Below are positions 8,165-16,247 of a DNA stretch of 31,984 nt, in pieces; within the stretch, counting starts at the first letter, position 1; every line of letters begins with the position of its first letter. The stretch is from assembly GCA_900757865.1 (NCBI GenBank), contig CAAEPH010000001.1:1-31984 (forward strand), in the 5' to 3' direction. The position numbers and the translations under genes are program-made. The notes under the pieces were generated by a model. It searched no databases. It was given only the letters and a program-made list of their open reading frames with translations, and was not told the origin of the DNA. Source of the DNA: an uncultured Sutterella sp. GTDB taxonomy: Bacteria; Pseudomonadota; Gammaproteobacteria; Burkholderiales; Burkholderiaceae_F.

Positions 8165-8920
8165 ATGGGTTGTTCGGTGATGATCATTGCGCGCAACGAA
8201 ACGCAGCACATAGCGGATTGCATACGTAGCTGTGCTCTCTTTGCCGACGAGGTCGTCGTTATTGATGACTTTAGTACGGATGATACGCGGGAAAAAGCAC
8301 TTGCCGTAGGCGCTACGGTCTATCAGCGTGCACTGAACAACAATTTTGGCGAGCAACAAAATTTTGGTATTCAGCACTGTCACGAAGACTGGCTCTTTCT
8401 CATTGATGCTGATGAGCGTTGTAGTGAGGTGCTAGCCAAAGAAATTCAGAAGATTACTCGAGGTGCTGCAAATCGAGCCTATTGGGTGCGACGTATTAAT
8501 CACTTTAATCGTGAAGCGTTACGATTTGGGCCACTGGGTCCCGATAAAGTTTTACGGCTTTTGCCTCGCCAAGGTGCGCAGGTGCAAGGCCGGGTGCATC
8601 AAAGTGTACAGAGCAACGTGCCTGAGGATCGGTTGAAGGCTGATCTATTGCATTACACGTACGACACGTGGTCTCAGTACGAAGCCAAAATGAATCACTA
8701 CTCCAGTGTGGCAGCGCAACAATATTTTGAACAAGGCAAAAAGACACATCGCGTCTGGGATCTGTTAGTCAGACCGACAGTGGCTTTTTTGAAAATGTAC
8801 TTCTTTAAACTGGGCTTCGTCGAAGGCTTATTGGGCCTGTCCTTGAGCCGACAATATGCCAACTACACCATGGCTAAATACATTAAGCTCGCTGAGCTCA
8901 ACCAACGTCTAACCCGATGA
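8165..8920 (+). CDS. Family 2 glycosyltransferase, WaaE/KdtX-like (LPS core)
   Basis: The 251-residue GT-A enzyme resembles the WaaE/KdtX group, which adds a sugar to the inner core of lipopolysaccharide at the cytoplasmic face. It shows the nucleotide-sugar motif VVVIDDFSTDDT (30-41), the substrate segment NNNFGEQQNFGIQ (58-70), and the metal-binding DADE (81-84). A hydrophobic or amphipathic helix near 190-225 (FLKMYFFKLGFVEG) is typical of the group. I chose 8165 because a G-rich site (AGGGGGT) sits eight bases upstream; the longer frame overlaps recN. The gap to recN is 22 bp, so it probably shares that transcript. The exact sugar is unknown, hence no gene symbol. Confidence 0.85.
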   Translation: MGCSVMIIARNETQHIADCIRSCALFADEVVVIDDFSTDDTREKALAVGATVYQRALNNNFGEQQNFGIQHCHEDWLFLIDADERCSEVLAKEIQKITRGAANRAYWVRRINHFNREALRFGPLGPDKVLRLLPRQGAQVQGRVHQSVQSNVPEDRLKADLLHYTYDTWSQYEAKMNHYSSVAAQQYFEQGKKTHRVWDLLVRPTVAFLKMYFFKLGFVEGLLGLSLSRQYANYTMAKYIKLAELNQRLTR

Positions 8921-8934
8921 CGGCGTTATCGGAT

Positions 8935-8960
8935 CGTGGTCGCCCAGTGAGGCGACCACG
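8935..8960. terminator. Hairpin between convergent genes, no T-run
   Basis: A perfect 10-bp stem CGTGGTCGCC/GGCGACCACG with a six-base loop lies between the stop codons of the glycosyltransferase and the heptosyltransferase. It is symmetric and may serve both transcripts, but neither side has a T-tract, so termination is an inference from its position. Confidence 0.5.
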
Positions 8961-8965
8961 CTCGC

Positions 8966-9907
8966 TTAGTGAGCTTTCGCTAAGCGCTGGATTGCTGTAA
9001 CGACCTCTTCGAGTGTTGGCCAACCGTGCTCGCTCCCGAGCACTATCGCTTTTTCGTTCCAAGGAGCGGTTCGAGAAGGATTCGTGACTCCGATTAAGGT
9101 GATTTGAGGCGCCCCAACCGCAGCGGCCACATGGCTCACGCCTGAGTCGTTAGCAATAACCATCGTGGCCTGTTTTGCAAGTGCAGCGTAGTTGCCAAGC
9201 GTGGTGGGCTCTAGAATCATAGCGTCTGGGCAGGCAGCGCGGGTTTCCTCAATTTCGTGCTGTGAAGGAAATACGACGGGTTCAATACCTAATGCTCTTA
9301 GAGGTTTGCAGAGTTCGTTAAAGTGCGCCCATGCTTTTACTTTCCCGTGATGGAGCCCTCGTGCGATAGGGGCAAGCAAGGCATAACGTTCTGGTAGATG
9401 GTATTGGGCGCTTAAGTTGCGGCAAGCGGCCTCGTGTCGGGCAAGCACTTTCAGTCCCAATTCTTTCGGAACGCTATCCCAAGCTGGCGTACCGCCCCAG
9501 GCAATGATGGCCTCTTTGGCGACTTGAAAGAAGCGCTCCACTTCATGACAGGGCGCGGGTTCAGTAAGAACTTTGTCGAGCAACAAGCGACGACCATCGG
9601 TGGGAAAACCTGCGCTACGAATGCGACCGATTGAAAAGAGTAACGCCGAACTAAAGGAGTTCGGGAACAGTAACCCTAGTGGGCGCGGCCCCAAATGGTT
9701 ACTGAGATAGCGAATACGCATCAGGTCTTCCGTCACATGACCTTCAATGGGATCAAAGCGCCACCCCATCCCACTCATTAAGTCTTCTGCCCAACGTTTG
9801 CCAAGCAGCATGGGTGAAAAACCACTGGCATCCAGTAAACGTAAAGCAGGAAGTGCCATGCAGCAGTCACCAACATGATTAGGAAGTCGACACAAAACGT
9901 TAGGCAT
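8966..9907 (-). CDS. Family 9 glycosyltransferase (heptosyltransferase-like)
   Basis: The 313-residue protein belongs to the ADP-heptose:LPS heptosyltransferase family (WaaC/WaaF/WaaQ type), GT-B fold, cytoplasmic side of the inner membrane. The N-terminal strand and loop RLPNHVGDCCMALPAL carries Asp14, the equivalent of the catalytic Asp13 of WaaC. The C-terminal donor-binding motif ANDSGVSHVAAAVGAP (252-267), followed by LIGVTNPSRTAPW, is the family hallmark. Which heptose it transfers, or whether it uses another sugar, cannot be read from sequence. Its start has AGAGA upstream. It is convergent to the WaaE-like gene and divergent from msbA, a grouping consistent with LPS core assembly and export. 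Confidence 0.88.
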   Translation of the reverse strand: MPNVLCRLPNHVGDCCMALPALRLLDASGFSPMLLGKRWAEDLMSGMGWRFDPIEGHVTEDLMRIRYLSNHLGPRPLGLLFPNSFSSALLFSIGRIRSAGFPTDGRRLLLDKVLTEPAPCHEVERFFQVAKEAIIAWGGTPAWDSVPKELGLKVLARHEAACRNLSAQYHLPERYALLAPIARGLHHGKVKAWAHFNELCKPLRALGIEPVVFPSQHEIEETRAACPDAMILEPTTLGNYAALAKQATMVIANDSGVSHVAAAVGAPQITLIGVTNPSRTAPWNEKAIVLGSEHGWPTLEEVVTAIQRLAKAH

Positions 9908-10127
9908 TCGAATAGTCTCTATGGAGTCAAGGATAAGATAGGATATTTTATCAAAGTCCAGCTCCTTCCCTTTGTCGTGTTGTTTTCCTTTGGCGGAGGC
10001 GAGTGAAGTAACATATTGTGAGAAAAGAGGGGGTCTGTTTTCTCAACGGATTTTCAGCGATAATAATACGTTTGATTGCCTTGTCAGGATTGGATACCAA
10101 GGCGTAAGTACATCGAATACGATCACC

Positions 10128-11906
10128 ATGAAAGTTAAGTTTCCACTTTTTAATAACCCCTATCTCATGCGTTTATTTCGCTATCTGCCACCCTACAAAG
10201 GCCTTATTGTCTGGGCGGCTGTAGCCATGGTCGCGGGAGGTGCCGCCAGTTCGTTAATCGCGATGATGTTGGGCAAACTCACCGACATGGGGTTTTATGA
10301 CAAAAACGCGGATGTGCTCTATTGGGCTCCCATTGCTCTCATCGGGATCTCTGTGCTTTATGGTGGCTCACAGTTTGTGAGTCAGTACTTTTTAGCGAAA
10401 GTCTCTCAATCGGTTTTGCGTTCAATCCGCTCGGAGATGTTCGCTCGTGTGATGGCTTGGGGGGACTGGACGTTTCAGAGTTATCGCTGTGGTGAGGTTC
10501 AGTCAAAATTCATCAATGAAGCGAGCGTGGCTTTAGGCAATGCTGCCAATATTTTGACCACCATTATTCGTGACTCGATTCAGATTGCTTGTTTGATTGT
10601 GGTGTTGGTGTACCACAATTGGCTCCTCACTCTCATTACCTTTGTGATTGCGCCAGCGCTCGCGCTGGTTCTGCGTTGGGTGAACAAACGAATCAAGTCC
10701 ATTACACGTAAAACGCAGAAGATGTTGGGCTCGCTGATTACAGTGATTCAGGAAGCTTACAACGGGTCGCGCGTCGTGAAAATTTATGAGGCTCAAGATT
10801 ACGAAAAAGCGCGCTTCGACGAGGTCAATGGGGAACTCGCTCGATTGAGTTTGAAAGCACAAAAAGTTAACGCGGCAGGCACACCACTGACGCAGCTCAT
10901 CACCATGGCGGGGGTGTCCATTGTGATAGTGTTTGCTCTGATGCAGGCTCAGCAAGGGGTGATTACGATTGGGGAGTTCACCACGTTTTTGTCAGCATTG
11001 CTCCTTTTGATGAACCCGGTTCGCCATCTCTCTAACCTCAATGGGTCCACTGCTGCGATGACGGCCGCCGCAGAAAGTCTCTTTAAGATGATCGATGAGC
11101 AGCCAGAGCAAGATCCAGGAGAGAAAACACTCGAACGAGTAAGCGGAGCCGTTCGCTTTGAACATGTCAAGTACCGCTATCCAGGCGCCGACAAGTTGGC
11201 CATTAAGGACTTTTCATTGGATGTTAAACCCGGTGAAGTGATTGCCTTTGTGGGAGCGTCTGGCTCTGGTAAGTCCACGCTGATTAACTTGTTGCCACGC
11301 TTTTTAATTCCTACCGAGGGCGAGATTTATTTTGATGGCGTTGCTCAGTCGGCTGTTACGCTCAAGAGTTTGCGTCAACAAATGGCTCTGGTGAGTCAAG
11401 AGATTGTTATTTTCGATGACACGATTGCAGGAAACATCGCGTATGGGTGTGAAGATCGCGTCAGTCGTGCTGACATTGAACGTGCAGCCGAGGCAGCGGC
11501 ACTCAATGAGCTCATCCAATCACTGCCTCAGGGGTTGGATACGCCCGTTGGCGCTAACGGTAGCGCCCTGTCAGGTGGACAACGCCAGCGTATTTCCATC
11601 GCACGAGCCATTCTCAAGAACGCGCCTTTGCTTCTTCTCGATGAGGCCACCAGTGCCCTGGATACGGAGAGCGAGAAACACATCCAAGAGTCGCTCACGA
11701 AACTCATGCAAAATCGCACCACGTTCGTTGTTGCCCATCGCTTGTCGACCATTGAACAGGCAGATCACATTGTGGTGATGAAAGACGGTGAAGTGGTGGA
11801 GGTCGGTACCCATGAGACGCTCTTGGCGAAGGGTGGCGCTTATGCGAATCTTTATCGCATCCAATTCCATAGCAAAACACCCGAAACACTCGTGACGCAG
11901 GCCTAA
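10128..11906 (+). CDS. msbA: Lipid A export permease/ATP-binding protein MsbA
   Basis: This is an inner-membrane ABC half-transporter that flips lipid A-core from the inner to the outer leaflet, acting as a homodimer. The 592 residues contain a six-helix transmembrane domain (hydrophobic stretches near 25-48, 65-90, 140-162, 163-185, 255-275, 278-297) and an ATPase domain with Walker A GASGSGKS (376-383), signature LSGGQ (481-485), Walker B LLLLDEA (501-507) and H-loop His537. The open frame extends upstream to 9972, but ATG 10128 gives the normal MsbA length and N-terminus; no strong ribosome binding site is visible. The flanking heptosyltransferase supports an LPS role over a drug exporter. 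Confidence 0.92.
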   Translation: MKVKFPLFNNPYLMRLFRYLPPYKGLIVWAAVAMVAGGAASSLIAMMLGKLTDMGFYDKNADVLYWAPIALIGISVLYGGSQFVSQYFLAKVSQSVLRSIRSEMFARVMAWGDWTFQSYRCGEVQSKFINEASVALGNAANILTTIIRDSIQIACLIVVLVYHNWLLTLITFVIAPALALVLRWVNKRIKSITRKTQKMLGSLITVIQEAYNGSRVVKIYEAQDYEKARFDEVNGELARLSLKAQKVNAAGTPLTQLITMAGVSIVIVFALMQAQQGVITIGEFTTFLSALLLLMNPVRHLSNLNGSTAAMTAAAESLFKMIDEQPEQDPGEKTLERVSGAVRFEHVKYRYPGADKLAIKDFSLDVKPGEVIAFVGASGSGKSTLINLLPRFLIPTEGEIYFDGVAQSAVTLKSLRQQMALVSQEIVIFDDTIAGNIAYGCEDRVSRADIERAAEAAALNELIQSLPQGLDTPVGANGSALSGGQRQRISIARAILKNAPLLLLDEATSALDTESEKHIQESLTKLMQNRTTFVVAHRLSTIEQADHIVVMKDGEVVEVGTHETLLAKGGAYANLYRIQFHSKTPETLVTQA

Positions 11907-11965
11907 ACTCAGGTTAGGTGGCGTAAAATTCTCGCGACTCATTATCGTTTTCTATCTATAGCGTT

Positions 11966-13348
11966 ATGAATATCAGTGTTTTTGATATGTTTCGTGTGGG
12001 CATTGGCCCATCGTCGTCTCATACCGTAGGCCCCTTGAGAGCGGGGGCGCATTTTGCTCAGCAACTCCAGGATAAAGGCTATTTAGAGGCCGTCACGCGC
12101 CTTGATGTTCGACTGATGGGTAGTCTCGCGGCGACGGGACAAGGTCATGGTACCGATCGGGCTGCCATGCTGGGTTTGATGGGGAAAACACCAGAAGATT
12201 TGGATCCTGACGAAGTGGAGTCTCTTTTAAAGACGCTCTTTTCAACGGGTATTTTGTCTTTGCAAGGTTTGGTGGGTGTACCGTTTAAGCCAGCCGATAA
12301 TATCGAATGGCTCCCCGATGTGGTTTGCGCATACCACACTAATGCCTTGGAGTTTGTGGCTTTGGGAGCGCAACACGAGGAGTTGTATCGTCGTCGATAC
12401 TACTCGATTGGTGGGGGTTTTATACGCGTGGCACAAGAGGACAATCCCGATCTCGTCGAAGACGAGGCGCTACTGCCTTCGACGCAACCAGAACCCTACC
12501 CCTTTGATAACGCGACGGAATTGATGGCACAAGCCCAAAGCGCAGGGTTGAGCATTGCCGAGATTATTCGGGCCAATGAAGGGGTTCGTTGGAGCACAAC
12601 ACAAATTGATGAAAAACTCGATGGCATTTGGCAAGTAATGTCTTCGTGCTTAGCGCGTGGTTTTCGGCAATCGGGCTATTTGCCTGGGCCCTTTCATATT
12701 GCGCGTCGCGCCAAAAAAATGAAGGAATCTCTGGAAAACAATCCTTCCGATCCGTGGATCGCTTTGGATTGGGTCAATGCCTATGCCTTTGCTGTATCCG
12801 AAGAAAACGCAGCGGGTGGGCGCGTTGTGACCGCGCCGACCAATGGCGCAGCAGGCGTCATCCCTGCCGTGATCCAATACTACATTGCCCACGTGCCTGG
12901 GGCAACGCTAGAAAAAATACGAGACTTTCTATTGACCGCAGGTGCTGTTGGTATGATTTTTAAACACAATGCGTCTATTTCGGGGGCTGAAGTCGGCTGC
13001 CAGGGTGAAGTGGGGGTCGCGTGCTCGATGGCGGCAGCAGGGCTATGTGCTGTCTTAGGCGGGACGACTAAGCAGATTGAAAATGCGGCCGAAATCGGTA
13101 TGGAGCATAACCTCGGGCTCACTTGTGATCCGGTCGCCGGGCAGGTCCAAATCCCGTGTATTGAACGCAACGCTGTGGCCGCAGTCAAAGCGATTAACGC
13201 TGCGCGTATGGCTTTACGAGGCAATGGGTCGCACTACATCAGTCTTGACCAGGTAGTTGAGGCTATGTATGAAACAGGGAGAGATATGAAGGAGAAATAC
13301 AAGGAAACCAGTCGAGGAGGCCTAGCTATTCGATTGGTGCAGTGTTAA
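11966..13348 (+). CDS. sdaA: L-serine ammonia-lyase (L-serine dehydratase), single-chain iron-sulfur type
   Basis: It converts L-serine to pyruvate and ammonia in the cytoplasm using a [4Fe-4S] cluster as Lewis acid. The 460 residues include the N-terminal beta domain (VFDMFRVGIGPSSSHT at 5-20, a region binding serine regulatorily in this family) and the catalytic alpha domain with PTNGAAGVIPAV. The cluster cysteines are Cys345, Cys387 and Cys398. The last residue is Cys460, matching the Legionella enzyme's C-terminal Cys458, which plugs the active site until substrate displaces it; all four are shifted by two. No Shine-Dalgarno sequence precedes the ATG. It follows msbA by 59 bp, with no terminator between, so read-through is possible. 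Confidence 0.95.
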   Translation: MNISVFDMFRVGIGPSSSHTVGPLRAGAHFAQQLQDKGYLEAVTRLDVRLMGSLAATGQGHGTDRAAMLGLMGKTPEDLDPDEVESLLKTLFSTGILSLQGLVGVPFKPADNIEWLPDVVCAYHTNALEFVALGAQHEELYRRRYYSIGGGFIRVAQEDNPDLVEDEALLPSTQPEPYPFDNATELMAQAQSAGLSIAEIIRANEGVRWSTTQIDEKLDGIWQVMSSCLARGFRQSGYLPGPFHIARRAKKMKESLENNPSDPWIALDWVNAYAFAVSEENAAGGRVVTAPTNGAAGVIPAVIQYYIAHVPGATLEKIRDFLLTAGAVGMIFKHNASISGAEVGCQGEVGVACSMAAAGLCAVLGGTTKQIENAAEIGMEHNLGLTCDPVAGQVQIPCIERNAVAAVKAINAARMALRGNGSHYISLDQVVEAMYETGRDMKEKYKETSRGGLAIRLVQC

Positions 13349-13359
13349 GCACAAGAAGT

Positions 13360-13404
13360 TGACAAAAAGAGGCGCTTTTTCTCGTGAGAGCGCTTCTTTT
13401 GTCA
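13360..13404. terminator. Bidirectional terminator between sdaA and rfbB
   Basis: A long imperfect stem (TGACAAAAAGAGGCGCT against AGCGCTTCTTTTGTCA, 13360-13376 with 13389-13404) has T-rich arms, so it can terminate both convergent transcripts. The rfbB stop codon (13402-13404) lies inside the stem. Confidence 0.75.
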
Positions 13405-14391
13405 GTGTAGATAACTGAGAATTGTCTCCACGAAAGCCTTGTGAAAATCATGTTTAGGATGCCACCCTAAGGTTTCTTGGATATGTGTGGCGTTCAGTGC
13501 ATAGCGTCGATCATGACCGGGACGATCGGTCGTGTGAGAGATTTGTTCACAGTAGGAACGATGGTCTTTTCGTGGGCGATGGGTGTCGAGCACATGACAA
13601 ATGGCTTGGATCACAGCGAGATTACTTTGCTCGTTATGTGCACTGACGTTAAAAATCTCGCCCGCGGCGGCGTGTTCAAGGCTCAGGGTGATGGCGTCAC
13701 AAAAGTCGTCAACATGAACCCAATCTCGGCGTTGAAGACCATCACCATATAAAGGCAACGCCTCGCCACGCAACGCCCGATCGATCATCAGGGGGATAAG
13801 TTTTTCGGGATATTGCCCTGAGCCGTAATTGTTCCCCGAGCGTAGAGTCACGACCGGCAAGCCATAAGTTCGAGCATAAGCACGCCCCATCTGATCCGCC
13901 GCAGCTTTGCTGGCGGAGTATGGACTACTCGGATTAAAGGGCGTTGATTCGACGGCTGGGGTCGCCTCGGGGGGTAAATCACCATAGACTTCGTCAGTGG
14001 AGATGTTGATAAAGCGAAAAGCTTGCGCTTGTTCTGGGGCTATATTGGCGAGATACTGACGCGCCGCTTCCAGCAACGTGAGGGTGCCCATGACGTTGGT
14101 GTTAGCAAAGTGTGCTGGGTCACTAATGGAGCGATCCACATGCGTTTCAGCAGCGAGATGGACAACGCCTCGGGGTTGAAAGCGTTGGAATAGGGATCGC
14201 ACTAATTGATCGTTGAGGATGTTACCGTGAACAAAATGGTAATTCGGGTTTGACGTTAAATCGCTTAGATGCTCGAGTTGCCCGGCATAGGTCAATGCAT
14301 CCAAATTCACCACATCTTCGTTACTTTGAGAAAACCAGCGATGCAAAAAATGTGAGCCGATAAAACCCGCTCCACCAGTGACAAAAATCAT
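13402..14391 (-). CDS. rfbB: dTDP-glucose 4,6-dehydratase
   Basis: It makes dTDP-4-keto-6-deoxyglucose, the branch point to dTDP-rhamnose and other deoxy sugars of surface polysaccharides. The 329-residue extended short-chain dehydrogenase has GGAGFIG (6-12) for NAD, the catalytic TDE at 132-134, and YSASK with Tyr158 and Lys162. SGNNYGSGQYPEKLIP (substrate) and YGDGLQRRDWVHVDD are also conserved. It is about 30 residues shorter than typical RmlB (around 355-361), mainly toward the C-terminus, though all catalytic residues remain. No rfbA, rfbC or rfbD is adjacent, so the rest of the pathway must lie elsewhere. A palindrome and a perfect TATAAT lie 70-100 bp upstream. Confidence 0.92.
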   Translation of the reverse strand: MIFVTGGAGFIGSHFLHRWFSQSNEDVVNLDALTYAGQLEHLSDLTSNPNYHFVHGNILNDQLVRSLFQRFQPRGVVHLAAETHVDRSISDPAHFANTNVMGTLTLLEAARQYLANIAPEQAQAFRFINISTDEVYGDLPPEATPAVESTPFNPSSPYSASKAAADQMGRAYARTYGLPVVTLRSGNNYGSGQYPEKLIPLMIDRALRGEALPLYGDGLQRRDWVHVDDFCDAITLSLEHAAAGEIFNVSAHNEQSNLAVIQAICHVLDTHRPRKDHRSYCEQISHTTDRPGHDRRYALNATHIQETLGWHPKHDFHKAFVETILSYLH

Positions 14392-14419
14392 AGTAATTCG
14401 AAAGAAAACCAGCGACGCT

Positions 14420-14436
14420 AGGCATCAGGAATGCCT
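14420..14436 (-). other. Small hairpin in the rfbB leader
   Basis: AGGCAT-CAGGA-ATGCCT forms a 6-bp stem with a five-base loop some 28 bp before the rfbB start codon. No T-run follows. Confidence 0.4.
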
Positions 14437-14460
14437 ATTTGTCGAGTGTTATGGAAGAGA

Positions 14461-14490
14461 TGCTCACTATTATAGGTGCTGTAGTGAGCA
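14461..14490 (-). promoter_or_regulatory. rfbB promoter with palindromic operator-like site
   Basis: A perfect 9-bp inverted repeat, TGCTCACTA (14461-14469) and TAGTGAGCA (14482-14490), brackets a consensus -10 box TATAAT on the minus strand (14469-14474). The -35 region is poor (T-rich). The arrangement is what a repressor operator over a promoter looks like; no known regulator's box was recognised. Transcription would begin near 14462, giving a leader of about 70 nt. The rest of the 344-bp gap to rng shows only weak signals. Confidence 0.55.
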
Positions 14491-14694
14491 AAAAACGATG
14501 AGCTTTTCGGAGTGAGTTTTTTTCACACTCGACCTCAAACCTGTGTTCAAGCGTTTCAGCGTACTGGCTCATGCAAGTACCCAATGTTTTAGAGGTGAAC
14601 AGACACTCACTAACTTCGTGTGTGAACGGGGAAAACCGATACAATAGGAACACTTCGCTTTTTCTGCTCGGGCCTTAGGGGCTCGCAGATGTCA

Positions 14695-14720
14695 GCTGTC
14701 TACAGGTCGAACCTGACAGC
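14695..14720 (+). promoter_or_regulatory. Hairpin just before the rng ribosome binding site
   Basis: GCTGTC/GACAGC continued by AGGT-CGA-ACCT makes a 10-bp stem with a three-base bulge (14695-14720), ending two bases before the GGAAAG Shine-Dalgarno of rng. An overlapping alternative stem TGTCAG/CTGACA (14690-14695 with 14713-14718) is possible. It is placed where it could affect translation or serve as an RNase target. Confidence 0.5.
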
Positions 14721-14734
14721 ACGGAAAGAACATT

Positions 14735-16195
14735 ATGGTAGAAAAGATTTTAATCAACTGTACGCCACGAGAAACGCGTGTTGCCATTGTGGTAGATGGG
14801 CTTCTTCAAGACGTTTTTATTGAGCGTCAGAAAGCTCGTGGTTTAGTGGGCAATGTGTATTGGGGACGGGTGGTTCGTGTGCTACCCGGGATGCAAAGTG
14901 CGTTTGTGGAAATCGGTTTGGAACGCACCGCCTTTTTGCACGTTTCGGATATGCCTGAAGCCGTTGGTGAAGACGGTCAGACGAAACCCATTGAGTACAT
15001 TTTGCACGAGGGTCAAGCGGTGATGGTGCAGGTCTCAAAGGACCCCATTGGTACCAAAGGGGCACGCCTGACAACGGTAATTTCATTGGCCGGCCGAAAA
15101 CTCGTGTATTTGCCAGGCGATAACCATATTGGTGTGTCGCAGCGCATCGAAGATGAGACGCAACGTGAAACCCTGCGTGCCATGATGTTGGCTTTGCGCC
15201 CCGAGAGCGAGCGTGGCGGTTACATTATCCGCACGAGCGCGGAAGAGGGCGCGACGGAACAAGAATTTTTGGACGATATGGCCTATCTGGGGCGATTGTG
15301 GAAAAACATCCAAGAACGAGCGCAGCACAGTCAGGCTCCAACGTTGCTGTACCAGGATCTCTCTTTAGAGCAACGTGTGCTTCGTGACATGGTTCACTCT
15401 CAAACACTTAGCGTGGATGTGGATCGAAAAGCCGATTTTGATTTACTGATGGAATTTGCGGAACGTTTTGTGCCCAGCGCAAAAGATCGTCTACACCTCT
15501 ACGAAAGCGATCGTCCTCTTTTTGATAATTACGGCGTCGAATCAGAAATCGACGGTGCTCTCAAACGTCGGGTGGATTTGCAAAGTGGTGGCTACCTCGT
15601 ATTCGATCAAACCGAAGCGATGACCACCATTGATGTGAACACTGGGGGCTATGTTGGCAAACGTGATTTCAGCGATACGGTCTTTAAAACCAATTTGGAA
15701 GCCGCGCAAACCATCGCTCGGCAGTTGAGACTGCGCAACTTGGGTGGCATCATTATTGTGGACTTCATCGATATGGCCCGAGACGAGCATCGTGAGGCTG
15801 TATTAACAGAGTTGCGCCGAGCCATCGCCAGTGATCGCACGCGTATGACGGTGAGTAACTTTACCGAATTGGGCTTGGTGGAAATGACGCGTAAACGCAC
15901 GCGTGAGTCCCTGGCTCATGTATTGTGTGAACCCTGTCCTCTTTGTGGCGGTCGTGGCGAAATCCGTACGGCTCGGACCGTTTGCTACGAGATCATGAGA
16001 GAAATTGTGCGACTCAATAAGCAATATCGAGAAACGCAGGAGTTTCGCATTATCGCGAATCGTGGCGTGATCGATATGCTTCTCGAAGAGGAATCTCAAG
16101 CTCTGGAATTGCTTCAGGCGAGTGTAGAAAAACCCGTGCTTTTAGAGCCCGAACCCGGGTATACACAAGAGCAGTATGATGTGATATTAGCCTAG
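14735..16195 (+). CDS. rng: Ribonuclease G
   Basis: This is an endoribonuclease of the RNase E/G family that processes the 5' end of 16S rRNA and decays some mRNAs. The 486 residues match E. coli RNase G (489), and there is no C-terminal degradosome scaffold as in RNase E. An S1-like RNA-binding domain spans about 36-120. The catalytic aspartates are Asp300 (TTIDVNTGG) and Asp343 (IVDFIDM). The zinc-link CPLCGGRG (401-408) follows, and a small C-terminal domain ends the protein. GGAAAG precedes the ATG. It heads a run with the exonuclease (52 bp downstream) and the dehydrogenase (36 bp further), all plus strand, and may be transcribed with them. Maf, its frequent neighbour, is not seen. Confidence 0.95.
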   Translation: MVEKILINCTPRETRVAIVVDGLLQDVFIERQKARGLVGNVYWGRVVRVLPGMQSAFVEIGLERTAFLHVSDMPEAVGEDGQTKPIEYILHEGQAVMVQVSKDPIGTKGARLTTVISLAGRKLVYLPGDNHIGVSQRIEDETQRETLRAMMLALRPESERGGYIIRTSAEEGATEQEFLDDMAYLGRLWKNIQERAQHSQAPTLLYQDLSLEQRVLRDMVHSQTLSVDVDRKADFDLLMEFAERFVPSAKDRLHLYESDRPLFDNYGVESEIDGALKRRVDLQSGGYLVFDQTEAMTTIDVNTGGYVGKRDFSDTVFKTNLEAAQTIARQLRLRNLGGIIIVDFIDMARDEHREAVLTELRRAIASDRTRMTVSNFTELGLVEMTRKRTRESLAHVLCEPCPLCGGRGEIRTARTVCYEIMREIVRLNKQYRETQEFRIIANRGVIDMLLEEESQALELLQASVEKPVLLEPEPGYTQEQYDVILA

Positions 16196-16247
16196 GGCGA
16201 GAGCGAACTAGGATGGGTAATGACGGTTGATGACAAAGGATGGTGGA

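Noticed and set aside
14435..14653. 72-codon minus-strand frame between rfbB and rng
   Set aside because: It covers the rfbB promoter palindrome, has no family resemblance and no convincing translation start.
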